The notes: a model not told the origin generated them from the sequence alone. Shown: positions 50,046 through 63,713, counted from the first letter of the stretch. The stretch: DNA of 64,000 bases from Tetrahymena thermophila SB210 (GCF_000189635.1 NW_002476412.1:62001-126000); one strand, 5' to 3'. A program made the numbers and translations.

Positions 50046-50837
50046 TTTTGTTTTGTTTTTTTTAATTTTTTTTAATTTTTTTTTGTTAATAATTGTTTAT
50101 AATTTGGAAATAGGACTGACTTATTTTATTAAAAGGCTTTCTTATAAATAGGTAAATAGACATTATAAGATGCAATCATAATTTCTTTTATTAAATATTT
50201 ATATTTTTATTCAAAACTCATTTAATTAAATCAGAAATCAATGGTTTTTGTTTTTAGATTACAATTTAAAAAGTGGGATAAATCAAATATATAAATTTAG
50301 TTACAATTTAATTTCAGCTGTTGAAACATTGGTATATATATAAATTGCTTATTTAGGTGTGGGATATATCTTAAATGTTTCAGTATTTAAAAATAAAGTA
50401 AACTTTAATCTCATTTAAGTATTCAACACAATCTATTTAAATTACAATTATTTATTTTGTAATGCTAAACCATTAAAGTTATGAGGCTTTTTTTATGTAA
50501 AACTAAGATGTAAATCAAAATTTCGTTTACATTAAATTTAATAAAAGCTTTATTGATTTAAATATTATTAGATTATAGATTATATTTGGTGTGTGGTTTA
50601 AAATAAACAAAGCATTAGTTATTATTCAAAATTCAAAATTAAAAAAATTCTAAAAGCTGTAGCAAATATATTTTATTTGCAAAAGTTAAATATAATATCC
50701 ACCAGAGCTTTTCCATTTATTGAATGAAGGAAAACGTTAATTTATTCTTTTAAAAATTATGAGTAATTAGGATAGTTAATTTTTAGGCCAACCCAAAATC
50801 GATTCGATCATGGTTAAAACTTTAGAGTAATTAATTA
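50046..50837. other. AT-rich spacer
   Basis: Holds the upstream region of the knottin-like gene and the 3' flank of antigen copy A. The last 70 bases are shared with the 3' flank of antigen copy B (atggttaaaactttagagta). No gene. Confidence 0.5.
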
Positions 50838-52178
50838 TCAGAATAATAAACACAAAAATAATAAGAATTAAACAAAATTTAATTTATGTTCTGATAAATT
50901 TATTGAGTTTTAGCAAATATAACCGCTTTTAGAGTTAGCAACACCTTTATTACATGTATATGTACATGTAGTTCCATTAAAATATATACCAGGTGGTATG
51001 TTTGATCCTGGTACTCCATCACAAGAATTGCAAATCCAACCATTAAGAGTACTTTGAGTAGTTCTACAATCAGCATAAAAACAATTTACGCCTAAAGTTT
51101 TCAAGTCATAAGTAAATAAAGATTAAGTGGTTTAAATATCACCACATTTATTGCAGCTAGCAGTTTCTCCTCCTTTTATAGATTCAGTACCACAAGCAAC
51201 ATTTTTACCAAGAACAGGATTAGTAGGATAGTTTTAACATATATTATCATTATCAGAAAATGTAAATGAAGGACATGAAGCAACACAAGAATTGGTTATT
51301 GGGTTAAAGTATGGACCAATTTTAAATGCAGAGGCTGCATTAGCTGCTTTATAGCAGGATTTACATACGTTTCCATTATAAAAATGAGGAACAATACTAC
51401 AATTAATTATTTTACAATTTGAATTTGAATCCCATTGGAATAAATTTTAAATTGCTTAAGTAGATCCGCATCTAGTGCATGTTCCTTAAGGGGTTCCAGC
51501 AGTACCGCAACTAACTAAATCACCATAATTAACTACTTATTAACAAGTATATGATTAGTCTGGATATGTTCCTATAGGACATTAACTAATGCATGAATTT
51601 GTAGACGGATAGTAGTAAGCCCCAATTGAAAAAGCAGTATGTGCTCCTACTTCTTGAAAGCAAGATTTGCAAATATAGCCGCTATATGAAGATGGAGCAA
51701 TACTACAATCAGTATATCTACAAATTGTACTTTAAACGTAAGTAAATAACGCTTGAATACTAATAGAAGATCCACATCCAGTGCAATCATATGTATTAGA
51801 TGCACAAATAACGTTAGCACCTGTTTTATTTATTCGTAAACAAGTTTACTGATAAACTATAGAGTCATTTGGACATTAAGCTACACAATCATTTATAGCA
51901 GGATCATAAAACTAACCAGAGATTTAAAAAGACCCTACGATTCCAAAACAAGATTTACACACATAGGCATTTAATAAATGAGGTCTTGCAGAACAATCTT
52001 AAACATAGCAATTCGTGGCAGAATCTCCAAAAAATAACCTTTCAACAGATGGATCAGGTTCACAACTGATACAACTACCATCATTTGTATTAATACAGGA
52101 AACCAGAAAACCAGGTGCAGTTGAGGCAAATATGTTTACAATTTATAAAATTATGATTAATAGGATTAGTTTATTCAT
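50838..52178 (-). CDS. Immobilization-antigen-like GPI-anchored surface protein A
   Basis: Intronless, 446 codons, ATG 52178 to TGA 50838-50840. It has an N-terminal signal peptide (LILLIIILQIVNIFA) and a C-terminal hydrophobic tail (FLLFLCLLF) right at the stop, typical of GPI attachment. The body is a series of cysteine-rich modules with repeated CxxC pairs and recurring phrases such as C.TGCGSS, CKSC, CISQCPIGTYPD and YFNGTTCTYTC. This architecture matches ciliate surface immobilization antigens, which coat cell and cilia and are expressed one at a time. Family assignment rests on architecture, not on a specific match. Its C-terminal half is nearly identical to copy B, while the N-terminal half differs more. 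Confidence 0.85.
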
Positions 52179-53212
52179 TTTTAAATTATTTGTTTTTAAT
52201 AATTTAAAAAAAATTTTTAAATATCAATCAAGATTTTTTAGTTATTATTTTGTTTTCAAGACTCTTTTTTTAAATAAATCTGCTTATTATTATTAAATTT
52301 TCATTGAAATATATTTACATTACAAATCAGTTTTTTTATTAGTATATTATATAAACGATTTCATTTAATAATAAATAAATGCCTTGTAAATAGAATTTAT
52401 GTTGTTTATATTTTAAATTAGTAGAATATTATTTTTATTTGCATAAAATTTATCTTTCAATTTATTTATTTCTATTTTTTATTAAGCTTTAAATACTCTA
52501 CTCAACAATATCTTCATTAATTTTTAAATAATTTAAAGAAATCAAATTTTTTAAAAAATTGAAAATGAATGAATAAATAAATTAATAATTTATAGTAAAT
52601 GATATTTTTAATAAAGAAAATAAAATAAAAAAAAGAAGAAAATGTTTTTAGAATAGTTTGAATCCCATCTTAATTAAAAATAATAACTTAAATAAATTAA
52701 CAATTAATTGCAATACCTAAACTTTTAAATCTTTCTTAACGTATCTTGATTATGATATAATATACTTAATAATGATGCAACAATTTTAAATAGTTAATTA
52801 TTTGTTGATTTTATCAAGTAAACTATGCCAATTATAATTCAGAAAATATTAAAGTTTATTTTAAAAATAATATTCAATAAACAACTACTGAATTTTGTTT
52901 AAAGGCCCAAAAATTTAAATAATAAATCTTTTGAAGATAAATCAGATATAAATATTTTGTTTTATTTTAATAATTATTTTAAATGAAATTCCTATAAAAT
53001 CAACAGTGATAAATATAATTTTCTGTTTTCTGTGTTAATTGTAAATTGATGATGAAGTCATTAAAAATATTTTTTAAAAATCAATAAAATCTAAAAATAA
53101 TTTCAAATATATGATATAAACAGTGAGGGGGGTAATTTGGATAGTTAATTTTTGGACGAGCCCTAGAAAACTCCTAATTCGATTATGGTTAAAACTTTAG
53201 AGTAATTAATTA
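52179..53212. other. AT-rich spacer between the antigen genes
   Basis: Parts of 52179-53000 resemble 54554-55450 upstream of copy B. A G-run (gtgaggggggtaat) lies near 53125. No gene. Confidence 0.5.
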
Positions 53213-54553
53213 TCAGAATAATAAACATAAAAATAATAAGACTTAAACAAAATTTAATTTATGTCCTGATAAATTTATTGAATTTTAGCAAATATAACCA
53301 CTTTTAGAGTTAGCAACACCTCTATTACATGTATATGTACATGTAGTTCCATTAAAATATATACCAGGTGGTATGTTTGATCCTGGTACTCCATCACAAG
53401 AATTGCAAATCCAACCATTAAGAGTACTATGAATAGTTCTACAATCAGCATAATAGCAATTTACACCTAAAGTTTTCAAGTCATAAATAAATAAAGATTA
53501 AATGGTTTAAATATCGCCACATTTATTGCAGTTAGCATTTTCTCCTCCTTGTATATATTCAGTACCGCAAGCAACATTTTTACCAAGAACAGGATTAGTA
53601 GGATAGTTTTAACATATATTGTCGTTATCAGAAAATGTAAATGAAGGACATTAAGCAACACAAGAATTGGTTATTGGGTTAAAGTAGGGACCAATTTTAA
53701 ATGCAGAGGCTGCATTTGCTGCTTTATAACAGGATTTACATACGTTTCCATTATAAAAAGGAGGAACAATACTACAATCGATAATTTTACAATTTGAATT
53801 AGAATCCCATTGGAATAAATTTTAAATTGCTTAAGTAGATCCGCATCTATTGCATGTACCTTAAGGGATTCCAACAGTACCGCAACTAACTAAGTCACCT
53901 GAATTAACCATCTATTAACAAGTATATGATTTATCTGGGTATGTTCCAATAGGACATTAACTAATGCATGAATTTGTAAACGGATTGTAATAAGTCCCAG
54001 CTGCAAAAGTAGCATGAGCTCCTTCTACTTAAAAGCAAGATTTGCAAACATAACCGTTATAAGAAGATGGAGCAATACTACAATCATTAAATCTACAAAT
54101 GATACCCGAAATCCATGTGAAAAAATTTTGAATACTAGAAGAAGATCCACATCCAGTGCATGAACCTTAAGCACCATCTGTAGATCCACAATTAATGTTT
54201 GCACCTGGTTTAGCTATTCGTAAACAATTGTATTTATCATCTATTGAATTATCTGGACATTAAATTACACAATCATTTGTAATAGGATCATAAAAAGCAC
54301 TAAGGTTTAATCCTTTACAAGATTAACATACATATCCATTTAATTAATGAAATTTTGCAGAACAGTCAATAACTGAACAATTAACAGGTGAAGGTCCAGC
54401 AAATAACTTTTCAACGGATGGATCTGGTTCACAACTCATACAATTAGCTTGAGTATCATAACTTGTGGGAATACAGGTAATTGCACAACCAGGTGTAACT
54501 GCAAATATGTTTACAATTTATAAAATTATCATTAGCTGTATTGATTTATTCAT
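53213..54553 (-). CDS. Immobilization-antigen-like GPI-anchored surface protein B
   Basis: Intronless, 446 codons, exactly the length of copy A, ATG 54553 to TGA 53213-53215. Signal peptide MNKSIQLMIILQIVNIFA, CxxC-rich modules, and a C-terminal hydrophobic segment (VLLFLCLLF) for GPI attachment. It differs from copy A mainly in the first half (for example CIPTSYDTQANCMSC), where small in-frame indels balance out. The pattern of a diverse distal part and a conserved membrane-proximal part is usual for variant surface antigens. Upstream and downstream flanks are also duplicated. Confidence 0.86.
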
Positions 54554-56162
54554 TTTTTAATTTACATTTAATTTTTTCTCTTTTTAATAATTTTTTAAAT
54601 TTTGTAAAGATTTTTTAAATATCATTCAAAAATTTTTTAAGTTATTATTTTGATTTCAAGACTCTTTTTTTAAATTGATCAGTGTATTAAGATAAAATTT
54701 TTATTTTTATAAGCAGTTTAATTATTAGTAGATTCTCTTGATGATTTCATTAAATAATAAATAAATGTATTGAAAATAGAATATTAGTTTATATTTTAAA
54801 TTAGTGGAAGATTATTATTTTTTGCATAAAATTTATCTTTCCTTCAATTTTTTTCTTTCTTTTATTTATTTTACTTGGCATTACTTACTCAACAACATTT
54901 TCATTAATTTTTAAATAATTTAAAGAAATCTGATTTTTTTTTTAATTGAAAATGAATGAGTGAGTTGATTACTAATTTCTACTTAGTTTATCTTTTATTT
55001 AATATTCTATTAAATGATATTTTTAATAAAAAAAATAGCATAAAAGAAGAAATTTTTTTTAGAAAAGCTTGAATCCCATCTTAATTAAAAATAATAAGTT
55101 AAATAAAATAACCATTGCAATACCTTTTCTTTTAAATTATCCTTAATGAAAACTTGATTTTGATAGTGTATATATGCATAATAATAATGTAAGAATTTAA
55201 AAAAATTAATTATTTGTTGATTTTACCAATTAAAGCATGCTAATTATAATTCAGAAAATATTAAGGTTTATTTTAAAACTAATATTTTATAGACAAATAC
55301 TGAATTTTCTTTAAAAATTCAAAAAAATTGAAATATTAAGTCTTTTCCAGATAAATCAGATTTAAATATGTTGTTTCATTTTAATTATTTTAAACTAAAT
55401 AACTGAAAAATTAATAATGCAAAATAGAAATTTTTGTTTTCTGTATTAATTGTTAATTGATGAAGCCATCAAAAAGAAAATAAAAAATGAATAAATTAAA
55501 ATATTAGCTTCAAAATACTTTTATAAATATAATTTTATAACAAATAAATAAATTTAAATTGAAATAAACCTCTATAGATCATCTTTTACATCAAACTTTA
55601 TATTAATCTGAGAAAAAATATTTTTTAACAAACTCATTCTGAATGTTTAACTCTATTATCATATAAAGTTTTTATATTCATTTTGAGTATTTTCTAAATA
55701 CTGTAACTCCTTGAACGAACATACCCTAGCCAAGGAGATAACACTATTTATTTTTAATTTTTTTAAAAAAAAATAAGAATAAGATTCAGTATTTTTGGTT
55801 ATCATTAATAAATGAGGATTTAAAGTATATTAAACAAATTTTATTTTAGTTTAGATTAATTCAAACAACTATTTTCAATATTGATTTAAACAATTTAGAC
55901 TAAAAATTATAATAAATGATGTCAGTCAACTATCTGATTGTCTTTCATAATTAATTTTATGTAATAGTTTAATAAAATCTTTAGATTACAGGTTAAGTAG
56001 AACAAATTTTAAATTAAAATTTTATTTTAAAAATTAATCTTAATAAAAATCTTTTAAATTTAATCTTTCATAAAAATATAGATTTCACATATAATACATT
56101 TATGTTAAGAAATAAAATTTAATATTATTAAGCTCTTTAAATTTTTATTTATTTATTTAATA
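54554..56162. other. Long AT-rich spacer with one GC-richer hairpin
   Basis: The left part is the duplicated upstream region of antigen B. At about 55706-55738 the stretch ctccttgaacgaacatac..caaggag has 7-base complementary arms and is much richer in C and G than its surroundings. No gene is supported. Confidence 0.45.
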
Positions 56163-56378
56163 TCAAACACATGTGCTAAAGTGTAGCTTAAATGTGCAAG
56201 TTAAGTTTTCGCAGCAATCTGATTATTCATAACAAATATTGTTTATTCCAGAACAATTAAAAGAACTAACATTTTCAGTAGCAATATCAGTAGCAGAAGA
56301 AGAATTTATTGTAAGGATTGTTCCAAACAACAAAGTTAATGCTAAAGCTAAGAAGATCAAGATATTATTAATTTTCAT
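56163..56378 (-). CDS. Small secreted cystine-knot-like peptide 2
   Basis: Intronless, 71 codons, ATG 56378 to TGA 56163-56165. The signal peptide is almost the same as in the peptide at 49836-50045 (NNILIFLALALTLL). The mature part keeps the six-cysteine order C-x6-C-x5-CC-x4-C-x8-C, but most other residues differ. A conserved leader, conserved cysteines and a variable remainder fit diversifying secreted peptides. Function is unknown. Confidence 0.8.
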
Positions 56379-59022
56379 TTTTTTAATGTTTTTCTTTCTT
56401 AAATTTGTTTTGCTTAATAATTAATTATTAATAATTTAAAAAAGAATATCACTAATTTAAAGTATTTATTTTAAAATAAAAGAATAGATTATAAAAGATT
56501 CAAAATGAATTTCTTTTATTAAATATTATTATATTTGTTCAAATTATAAAGTAATTGCTATTAATTAATTACCTTACTTATTAAAACTGAAATAGATCCA
56601 GAAATTAAATCTAAATTTTAATCTTAATTTATCTTCAGTTGTTGAAATAATTTTGTTTTAATGCTCATATATGAATGGATATGGAAGATTTTAAACCTTT
56701 TATTTAAGTATTATATATTATCTACAAAAGTAAAATTTATTTTTTATGAAACTTACTTCAATATATATTTAATAAATAAATAATTTATATAAATATATTA
56801 ATTATCATTTATGAAATTGGAATTTCTTTCTTTTGTTAAAAAAGTAATCTGTAAATCAAATTTTGGTTTACAATCAATTTTTATAAAAAATTATAAATTT
56901 ATTTTTTGTTACTGTATATAATAGATTAAAAATCAGTTTAGGAACATATTTTTTAGAGGTTTTTATAAAATTTTTTTACCTAAACTAAATAATTTCTGAA
57001 ATTTCGTAATCATTTATAAAAATAAAGTTATGGTACTTAATAAATGAAATATGCATTATTATGATACAAATACATTTTTAAAATAAGCATTCAATTTATA
57101 AGATTATATTGACAAAGTTTATTAAATTTGATTTGATATTATAATTTTTTCTATTTATTTTATTTGATAAATTAGATGACTAAATCACATGATTAAACAT
57201 TATTCATAAGAACCTAAAAATAATTAATTTGATATATATTTTTTAAGATTCAAATTATTGATAACAAAAAAAGAATAGATAGATAGACTCTCTTTTTTAT
57301 CTAGTTACTCAAATAATTGTTGGAAAACAAAAGATTTAATTAGATTAAATTTGTATTTCTTTTATTAAATTTTTATTATTCTACCATAAACTAAAGTAAA
57401 ATTGATTAATAAATTTATTCGATGGTACAAAAGTATTATATAATTTAAAAATATTAATTTTGTCCTTTCGTTTTTAGTAAACTCTATTAAATAAAATAGA
57501 TTTCTATTCAAGAATTTCTTAAGAATTTAAATATTATTGAGAAAGTTTTATTTTCTAAAACTAATTTTCCTTGAAGATGAAAAATTAATAATTTTTTTAT
57601 TATAATTTTATACGATTTAGATAAAATTCTATTATTTGTTTCATATATATCCATTTAAAACATTTAAGTTATTCGAAATAAATTAAATATTTTTTTAAAT
57701 TATAAAAGTAAATCTTAATAATAGTAAAATTAAACAGATATATAAAATAGAAATACACTTTTTTACTTTTACTTAATAGTTTATCTAAAATCATATCATA
57801 AATAAATAAATAAATAAAATCTTATGAAGACTTTTTATTTTATTTTACAATTTTATAATTTTTAATTGATAAAATTATTCTTATTATTCATGCAACCATA
57901 AAAAATAACATTTTAGTAAATTTGTTATAATATTTATTTAATTTATTTTAGAAATTGATCACTTAGTTATGATTTTTTAGTGAGCACTTAAAACTTTAAC
58001 ATCAAGTAAAAAACTATTATAAAAAACATTAATTTTCAATTGATTTTTTGTATTTGAATTGAAAAAGTAATGCTTAAATTTTAAATTCTGATTTGAATTA
58101 ATAAATTTTTTTTGCTTTAATTTTTTATTAATATTGTTTAAATAAAGAAATTTTTGCCACGCTAAAAAATAAACTTGTTTTAAAATTTTGTTTTTTAATA
58201 TTTAAATTAAGATTAATAAAATATTTTTATAAAAAAATTTAAGTAAATTAATTTAACTAATAAAATTTTTGAATTTGTTGAAAATGCATTCATTTATTAT
58301 TTTTCTTCAACGATTATATTTAAATCAAAAAATAAAATTGTTTTAAAATGAGTAAAAAATATTAAAACAATTTTATTTAATATAACTAAATTTTATAAAT
58401 TAATAATAATTTTAAAGAATAATTAATGTAGAAAAGAATTAAATTAGTATCAGATTGTGATAGAAAAATCATAAATTAATAAATATTTATTAAACTACAT
58501 GCAATTCTATATTTGAGGTGAGAAGAGTGTTAAATGGGTTAGTTTTTATTGATAAATGAATGCAAATTATTTAGAAATTAATGAATTTAATTTAAGAAAA
58601 TTTACCAAAAAAAATAATGGATTATAAATATTATCTAAATTAAGGTTTGTATTTCAATTTATTTTTTGTTCGCTTTATATTTTCAAATCAAAAAAATACA
58701 AAAAATTTAAAAAATAAATAAAAATTTGTTTGTTTGTTTGTTTGCTTGCTTGCTTGCTTGTTTATATGCTTTTTTTTGTGAAAGCAAGTTAATTATTTAA
58801 TTAATTAATTAATAATTAGTGTTTCATTCAGTTTCTTTTTTGTTAATTAAATAATTAAATTAATTAGTCATTGATTAATAATAGAAAAGAATCAAACAAA
58901 AAATTAAATCTTTTTAGAAGATAGTTAGATAGATAGATACATATTACTTACTATTTCAAAGAAAAGTTAATAAATCCGACTAGAATAAATTATAACTAAC
59001 TGCAGTCATTTAGCCGATAGAC
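56379..59022. other. Long AT-rich intergenic region
   Basis: No gene is supported over about 2.6 kb. A tetranucleotide tract of TTTG units passing into TTGC units lies at 58725-58763, and a short GATA-type tract lies near 58925. The right end is the promoter region of IFT52. Confidence 0.5.
58725..58763. repeat. Compound (TTTG)n(CTTG)n microsatellite
   Basis: About five copies of TTTG followed by about four of CTTG, with one clean switch from T to C. Confidence 0.9.
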
Positions 59023-61901
59023 ATGAGTGGAGAATAGAAAATTGTATTCAATTTTTCATAGTTTTAGCAGCTAGCTTTTATTTTGATAGAATTCATGTCA
59101 CTCAAATCGATCTATCATTTTAAAGATTTTTTTCCTAATATAATAAATAGATTGTCTTCAACGCTTCAAAGAAGGAGGCTGGTAACCCTAGTACAAATAT
59201 TAAAAAGATTATCAAGAAATATAAAGAAACATATAAGGTAATAGAGTTTATATTATTATCATTAATCAGTTTGACTTAGCAGATTTTGTCTTAAAGGGCT
59301 CTATTTCAAAAAATCAATCTACATGCAAACCAATCTCTTACTTACGAAGGAGAAATATTTCAAAATATTTAACAAGAACAGTTTTAAAAATAAATTGATT
59401 TTAACCAAAACAATTAAAAGAATTTATAATAAAATCTATATGCGATTGATAATATAAGCCCTTAATAAGGTTTCTTATCTTAAGTTTGTTATTTTATCAT
59501 AAAGTGCGGCAGAAATAAAGAAGATATCACATATGATAGACTAAAGATGGCTTCTTTGGTCATATTTTTTTGCCCCAAAGAAATGTTTACCAAGGAGGAA
59601 TTCGATGCCCTCAAATAATACTTAGAAAGTGGTGGTCGTGTCTTAGTTTTGAGCTCTGAAGGTGGTGGTCATAAGTAATTAACATAAAAACAATTCTAAG
59701 AATGCCTTTCTATTTTTCTATATAATTTATTTTAAAATGCCTCATTAAAATTTCAAAATTAATTCAAATCTTAGTTTAGAGATTAGCAAATATAAAAAGG
59801 CGAGGATGAATGAATAAATGAAAATTTATAAATAGATTGATAAAACATGTTAATTTCAAAAATTAATTTATTAATGAAGCAAATAATAACTAAAGAAAGA
59901 TGTTTAATTTTAAAATTTTATGCAAACATACCAAAAAAACTCAGATAAAAACAAAATTTTAATAAAATAAGGAGAATATTTTAAGCAACGCCTCGTACAT
60001 TTATTTATCTTTAAGTTAATTCTAAAACTTATTATTTTATTTAGAGAAAATAAATTCAAATTCTTAACTAAATTTAAACAAATTAAGATGAAAAAATGAA
60101 TTTTTTTGAAATGAAATTTGGATTGTATTAAAAAAATTGCATTCATTTTGCTAAAATATTTTAATAAAAATTGAAATAAGCTTAGCAGATTCAAATAAAT
60201 TTGGATAATGTCATAAAATAGTTTGAATTTTACTAAATAATTTATCGAAATTCTTTGAAAACAATTTCATTATCAAGGAATCTGAAAATTTATTTTTAAA
60301 AATATTTTAATATAAATTTAATAAAGCTTAACTGATTCAAATAGATTTGGAAAGTGTTATAAAAAAGTTTGAATTTCACTAAATAATTTGTCAAAGTTCT
60401 TTGAGAACAATTTCATTATTTTTTTTCCAAGGAATCTGAAAATTAAAAAAAATATTTTAATATTGAAATAAGATTAACAGATTTTAATAAATTTGGAAAG
60501 TGTTATAAAAAAGTTTGAATTTCACTAAATTATTTATCGAAATTATTTGATAACAATTTCATTATTTTTTTACAAATGAGGGATTTTAAAATAAGTTTGA
60601 TATGTCTTAAAAAAATAATTTAAATTTTAAATAAAACTAATTTGTAATTTATTAGAGTAAAAAAATATTTAATAAAATAGGAATCGCACAAATATAAATT
60701 TCTTCTTGGAATAATATGGTATCAGTATCAATAACGATTGTGTCGTTAGAACTGCATTTTATAAATACTTCCATCCTAAGGAGACTTATGTTCATTCTGG
60801 TATTTTAAATGAAGAAGTAACAAGAGTAGCAAATGGTTTACCTAAAGAAACAAAGAGACCCCAAAATACATTCTTGTAAAACGTTATTGGAAAGGATGAT
60901 GAAGAAGATGAATATTAAAAGGAACAATCTAGAGTTGGTTTAGATTTTGTTTATGCCTTTGGTGCTACCTTGACTGTTTAATAACCTGCACACGCTATTT
61001 TAGGTTCTGGTCCTCTTTCTTACCCTTCTAATAGACCAGTTTCTGCTATCGTCTAAACTAAAAATAATGGTAGACTTGCAGTTATTGGTTCATTCGAAAT
61101 GTTTACAGATGAATATTTTGACAATGAAGATAACTCCAAGATTTTTGATTTCTTTATAAAATATTTGCTCACAAATGAGTGCGAATTTGAATTTAGTCCT
61201 AAAGAACCTGATGTTGAATACTTCAAGGTTCCTGATATTGCTGAATTAGCTGATAACCTCAAGAGTTGCTTACAAGTAAATTAATGAATATTATAACAGT
61301 TATTTAAATTTATGCATAATTAATTTTATATAGGAAAGTGACCCATTACCATTTGATAGCAAGCAATTATTTATGACAGACTTGTTTAAGTATGATGTAG
61401 ACTTAGTTCCAGAAGCTGTAAAATTGTATGAAACTCTTGGAGTAAAGCACGATCCTCTTGCTCTTATAGTTCCTTAATTCGAAACTCCACTCCTTGGACT
61501 TGTTTCAGCTGTTTTCCCACCTATTTTAAAAGAATTAGCTCCTCCAAGTTTAGAATTGTTTGATTTAGATGATGAATTTGCTTCAGAAAAGTAATTAATT
61601 TTTATAAAAGAAGATTTTAAATATTTTCAAATAAATTCTAACAATATTTTTTTAAAAATTAACAGAGTAAGACTGGCCTAACTCACAAATAAATGCAACA
61701 ACAACGATTTAGATTATTACATTAAAGAATCAGGTGATATCTTGGGTGTAACAGATAAAGTTAAGAACAAACATGATGCCAAAGCTATTTTAAGATATGT
61801 TTTAGAAGAATTAGTAATTTAAAATTTTGATAAAAACAATATTTTAAGCATATTTTAATATTTAATAATAACAGATAAATTTCAAGAAGCTCAATAACTG
61901 A
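59023..61901 (+). CDS. IFT52: Intraflagellar transport protein 52
   Basis: Seven exons: 59023-59043, 59151-59237, 59283-59674, 60681-61275, 61334-61590, 61666-61813 and 61875-61901. The phases agree and total 509 codons including TGA. Recognised from colinear IFT52/OSM-6 signatures: FNASKKE near the start, FTKEEFDALKQYLESGG, NINFFLEQYG, KYFHPKE, VYAFGATL, PQFETPL and SSEKVRLAQLTNKC-like sequence. The end DILGVT..DAKAIL..FKKLN also matches. IFT52 is a core subunit of IFT-B, needed to build cilia, and acts at basal bodies and along axonemes. The length of 508 residues exceeds the animal protein (about 437), partly through a Gln/Asn-rich insert in exon 3 (residues 40-95). The first exon has only 21 nt. 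Intron 3 is unusually long (1006 nt). Confidence 0.93.
60140..60580 (+). repeat. Three direct repeats inside IFT52 intron 3
   Basis: A unit of about 145 bases occurs three times. Each has a ttcaaataaatttgg-like start, tataaaaaagtttgaatttc, aacaatttcattatt and aaggaatctgaaaat in order. The third copy lacks the end. The whole lies within the 59675-60680 intron. Confidence 0.8.
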
Positions 61902-62638
61902 GAATTAACTATGTATGTATTTTGTATAAAATAAATTAATCACTTAAAAATTAATTGCATAATATTCGAAAATATTTTTATAATTAAGCAAGCAGAGAAA
62001 ATAAACAAATCATGCTTCCATTCAACAATTAATATATTAAAACTTAACTTGAATTAAATTTTATTGCATTCATTTCATTCTTACTTACTTATATCATCTT
62101 GTATTGGCATTATCAAATCTTTTTCATATTTCTTTTTTTAAATTCTTTTTGTTTAATTTAACAAAAATAATCTAACAACTATCAAAAATAATTTAATTTC
62201 CTATTTTTTATATTTTCTACAAAAACTTTGCTTTGCTTTTTATTTATTTATTTATCACTTTTTAAATAATTCCTTTTTATTTTGTTTAGAATTATTTTAA
62301 ATCAGTTTTGTTGTTTGTTTTTTAAAATGCTTTTTAAAAATTTATTAAAACAAAAATGATTTAAAATATTCATTTTTTGATATGAAGAGGACTTATTATT
62401 TATATAGCATTTATTTATAAATAGAATTAATTAATAAAAACTATGATATAATTTGAAACAGATAACAAACGAAGTATATGTTTATAATTAATGAATGAAT
62501 GAATCACTTTGATTATTGTTTTTTATAGTTTTTTGTATAATTGATTTGGAGAGTAAGAAAATTATTTAATTAAAAGTTGAAGATTCTACTGATAATAGAT
62601 AGATAGCATTTAGTAATTTACAAAACAATAAATAAATA
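61902..62638. other. AT-rich intergenic region
   Basis: Separates IFT52 from the p28 gene and probably contains the 3' UTR of the first and the promoter of the second. Nothing else recognised. Confidence 0.5.
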
Positions 62639-63713
62639 ATGAACTAAAATTAGAGTTTAGAATAGACATAACATGTAGGATTAGAGGCCACTATGAATGA
62701 AGAAGATTAATATGATGATGGCTTATTGAAATATTAGATTCCATAAAGAATAGATGCTCCTATAGATAAGGAAAGTTATTTAAAAGATCCACTTTAGATT
62801 AAAAAGAAGCCATAATTGCCTCCTCTTGATTAAAAATCTAACATAGAAGAAATACTTAACAGCATTTTTCCTCCCAAAAAGTGGTAAAAAAATAACGAAT
62901 ATTACAAAGCAAACGTATCAGCTGATGAAGTTTCACGTTTTGATTTGCAAGATTTGGAAGAAACTTTAAATAAAAAGCTCAGATTGAGATAAGCTCGGTA
63001 AAAATATTTAAAAAGCAAAGCGATTTATGAAAATGAATTTAAAATAACAGTAAAAATGGTATTTGCCCTGTAAGAGAGGACCTTCACAATTAATTATTTG
63101 ATGAAATTATTAGATAATGCACTATAAATTGTCCAGAAAGGGGTAAGATTATTGAAACTATTTAAAAAAAGTTAATTCTTTAATTATTTATATATTTTGT
63201 TTGTATTTTATAGGTTTGTTATTGCTTAGAGTTAGAGACAATCTAAGAATGACATTCGCAGCTTATCAAACTCTCTACTAAGGATCTGTTGTCTTCGGTG
63301 TCAGAAAGGCTCTATAAGCTGAAAAAGATAAACCAGAACTCTAAGCTAGGATTGAAGAGCTAGAAAAGAAAAAGATATATTTGCAAAACAGAGTAAATAA
63401 ATTAAATAACTAAATTTGATTTATTAATTAAATTTTAAACAACTGAAACTATTTATTTATTATTATTATTATTGAACGAACAAGCAATTTATAAATAAAT
63501 AAATGAGTGAATATATATCATGTCATAATCATTTTATTCAAATTTAATTCTTAAAAATAGAAAATCATATTAGAAAACGAATTAGACTCTATAGAAAAAA
63601 GCTTCAAAGAAATAAGAACTATTGAAGAGGAAAGAAAATAAAATGAGCTTAACTATTTAAAAGCTCAAACTAAAAGTTTACAAACATTTTTAAATAACAT
63701 CCAAAGTAGTTGA
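62639..63713 (+). CDS. Axonemal dynein light intermediate chain p28
   Basis: Four exons: 62639-62997, 63051-63142, 63214-63392 and 63561-63713. Phases agree and total 261 codons including TGA (260 residues, the family's usual size). The family signatures run across the exon joins: RQAR.NGICPVREDL, QLFDEIIRQCTINCPERG, GLLLLRVRDNLRMT and AAYQTLYQGSVVFGVRKALQ, followed by a C-terminal coiled coil. p28 (DNALI1) is a light chain of single-headed inner-arm dyneins and works with actin or centrin in motile cilia. The introns of 53, 71 and 168 nt are needed to keep frame. Ciliates carry several p28 genes, so I leave the paralog letter open. Confidence 0.92.
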
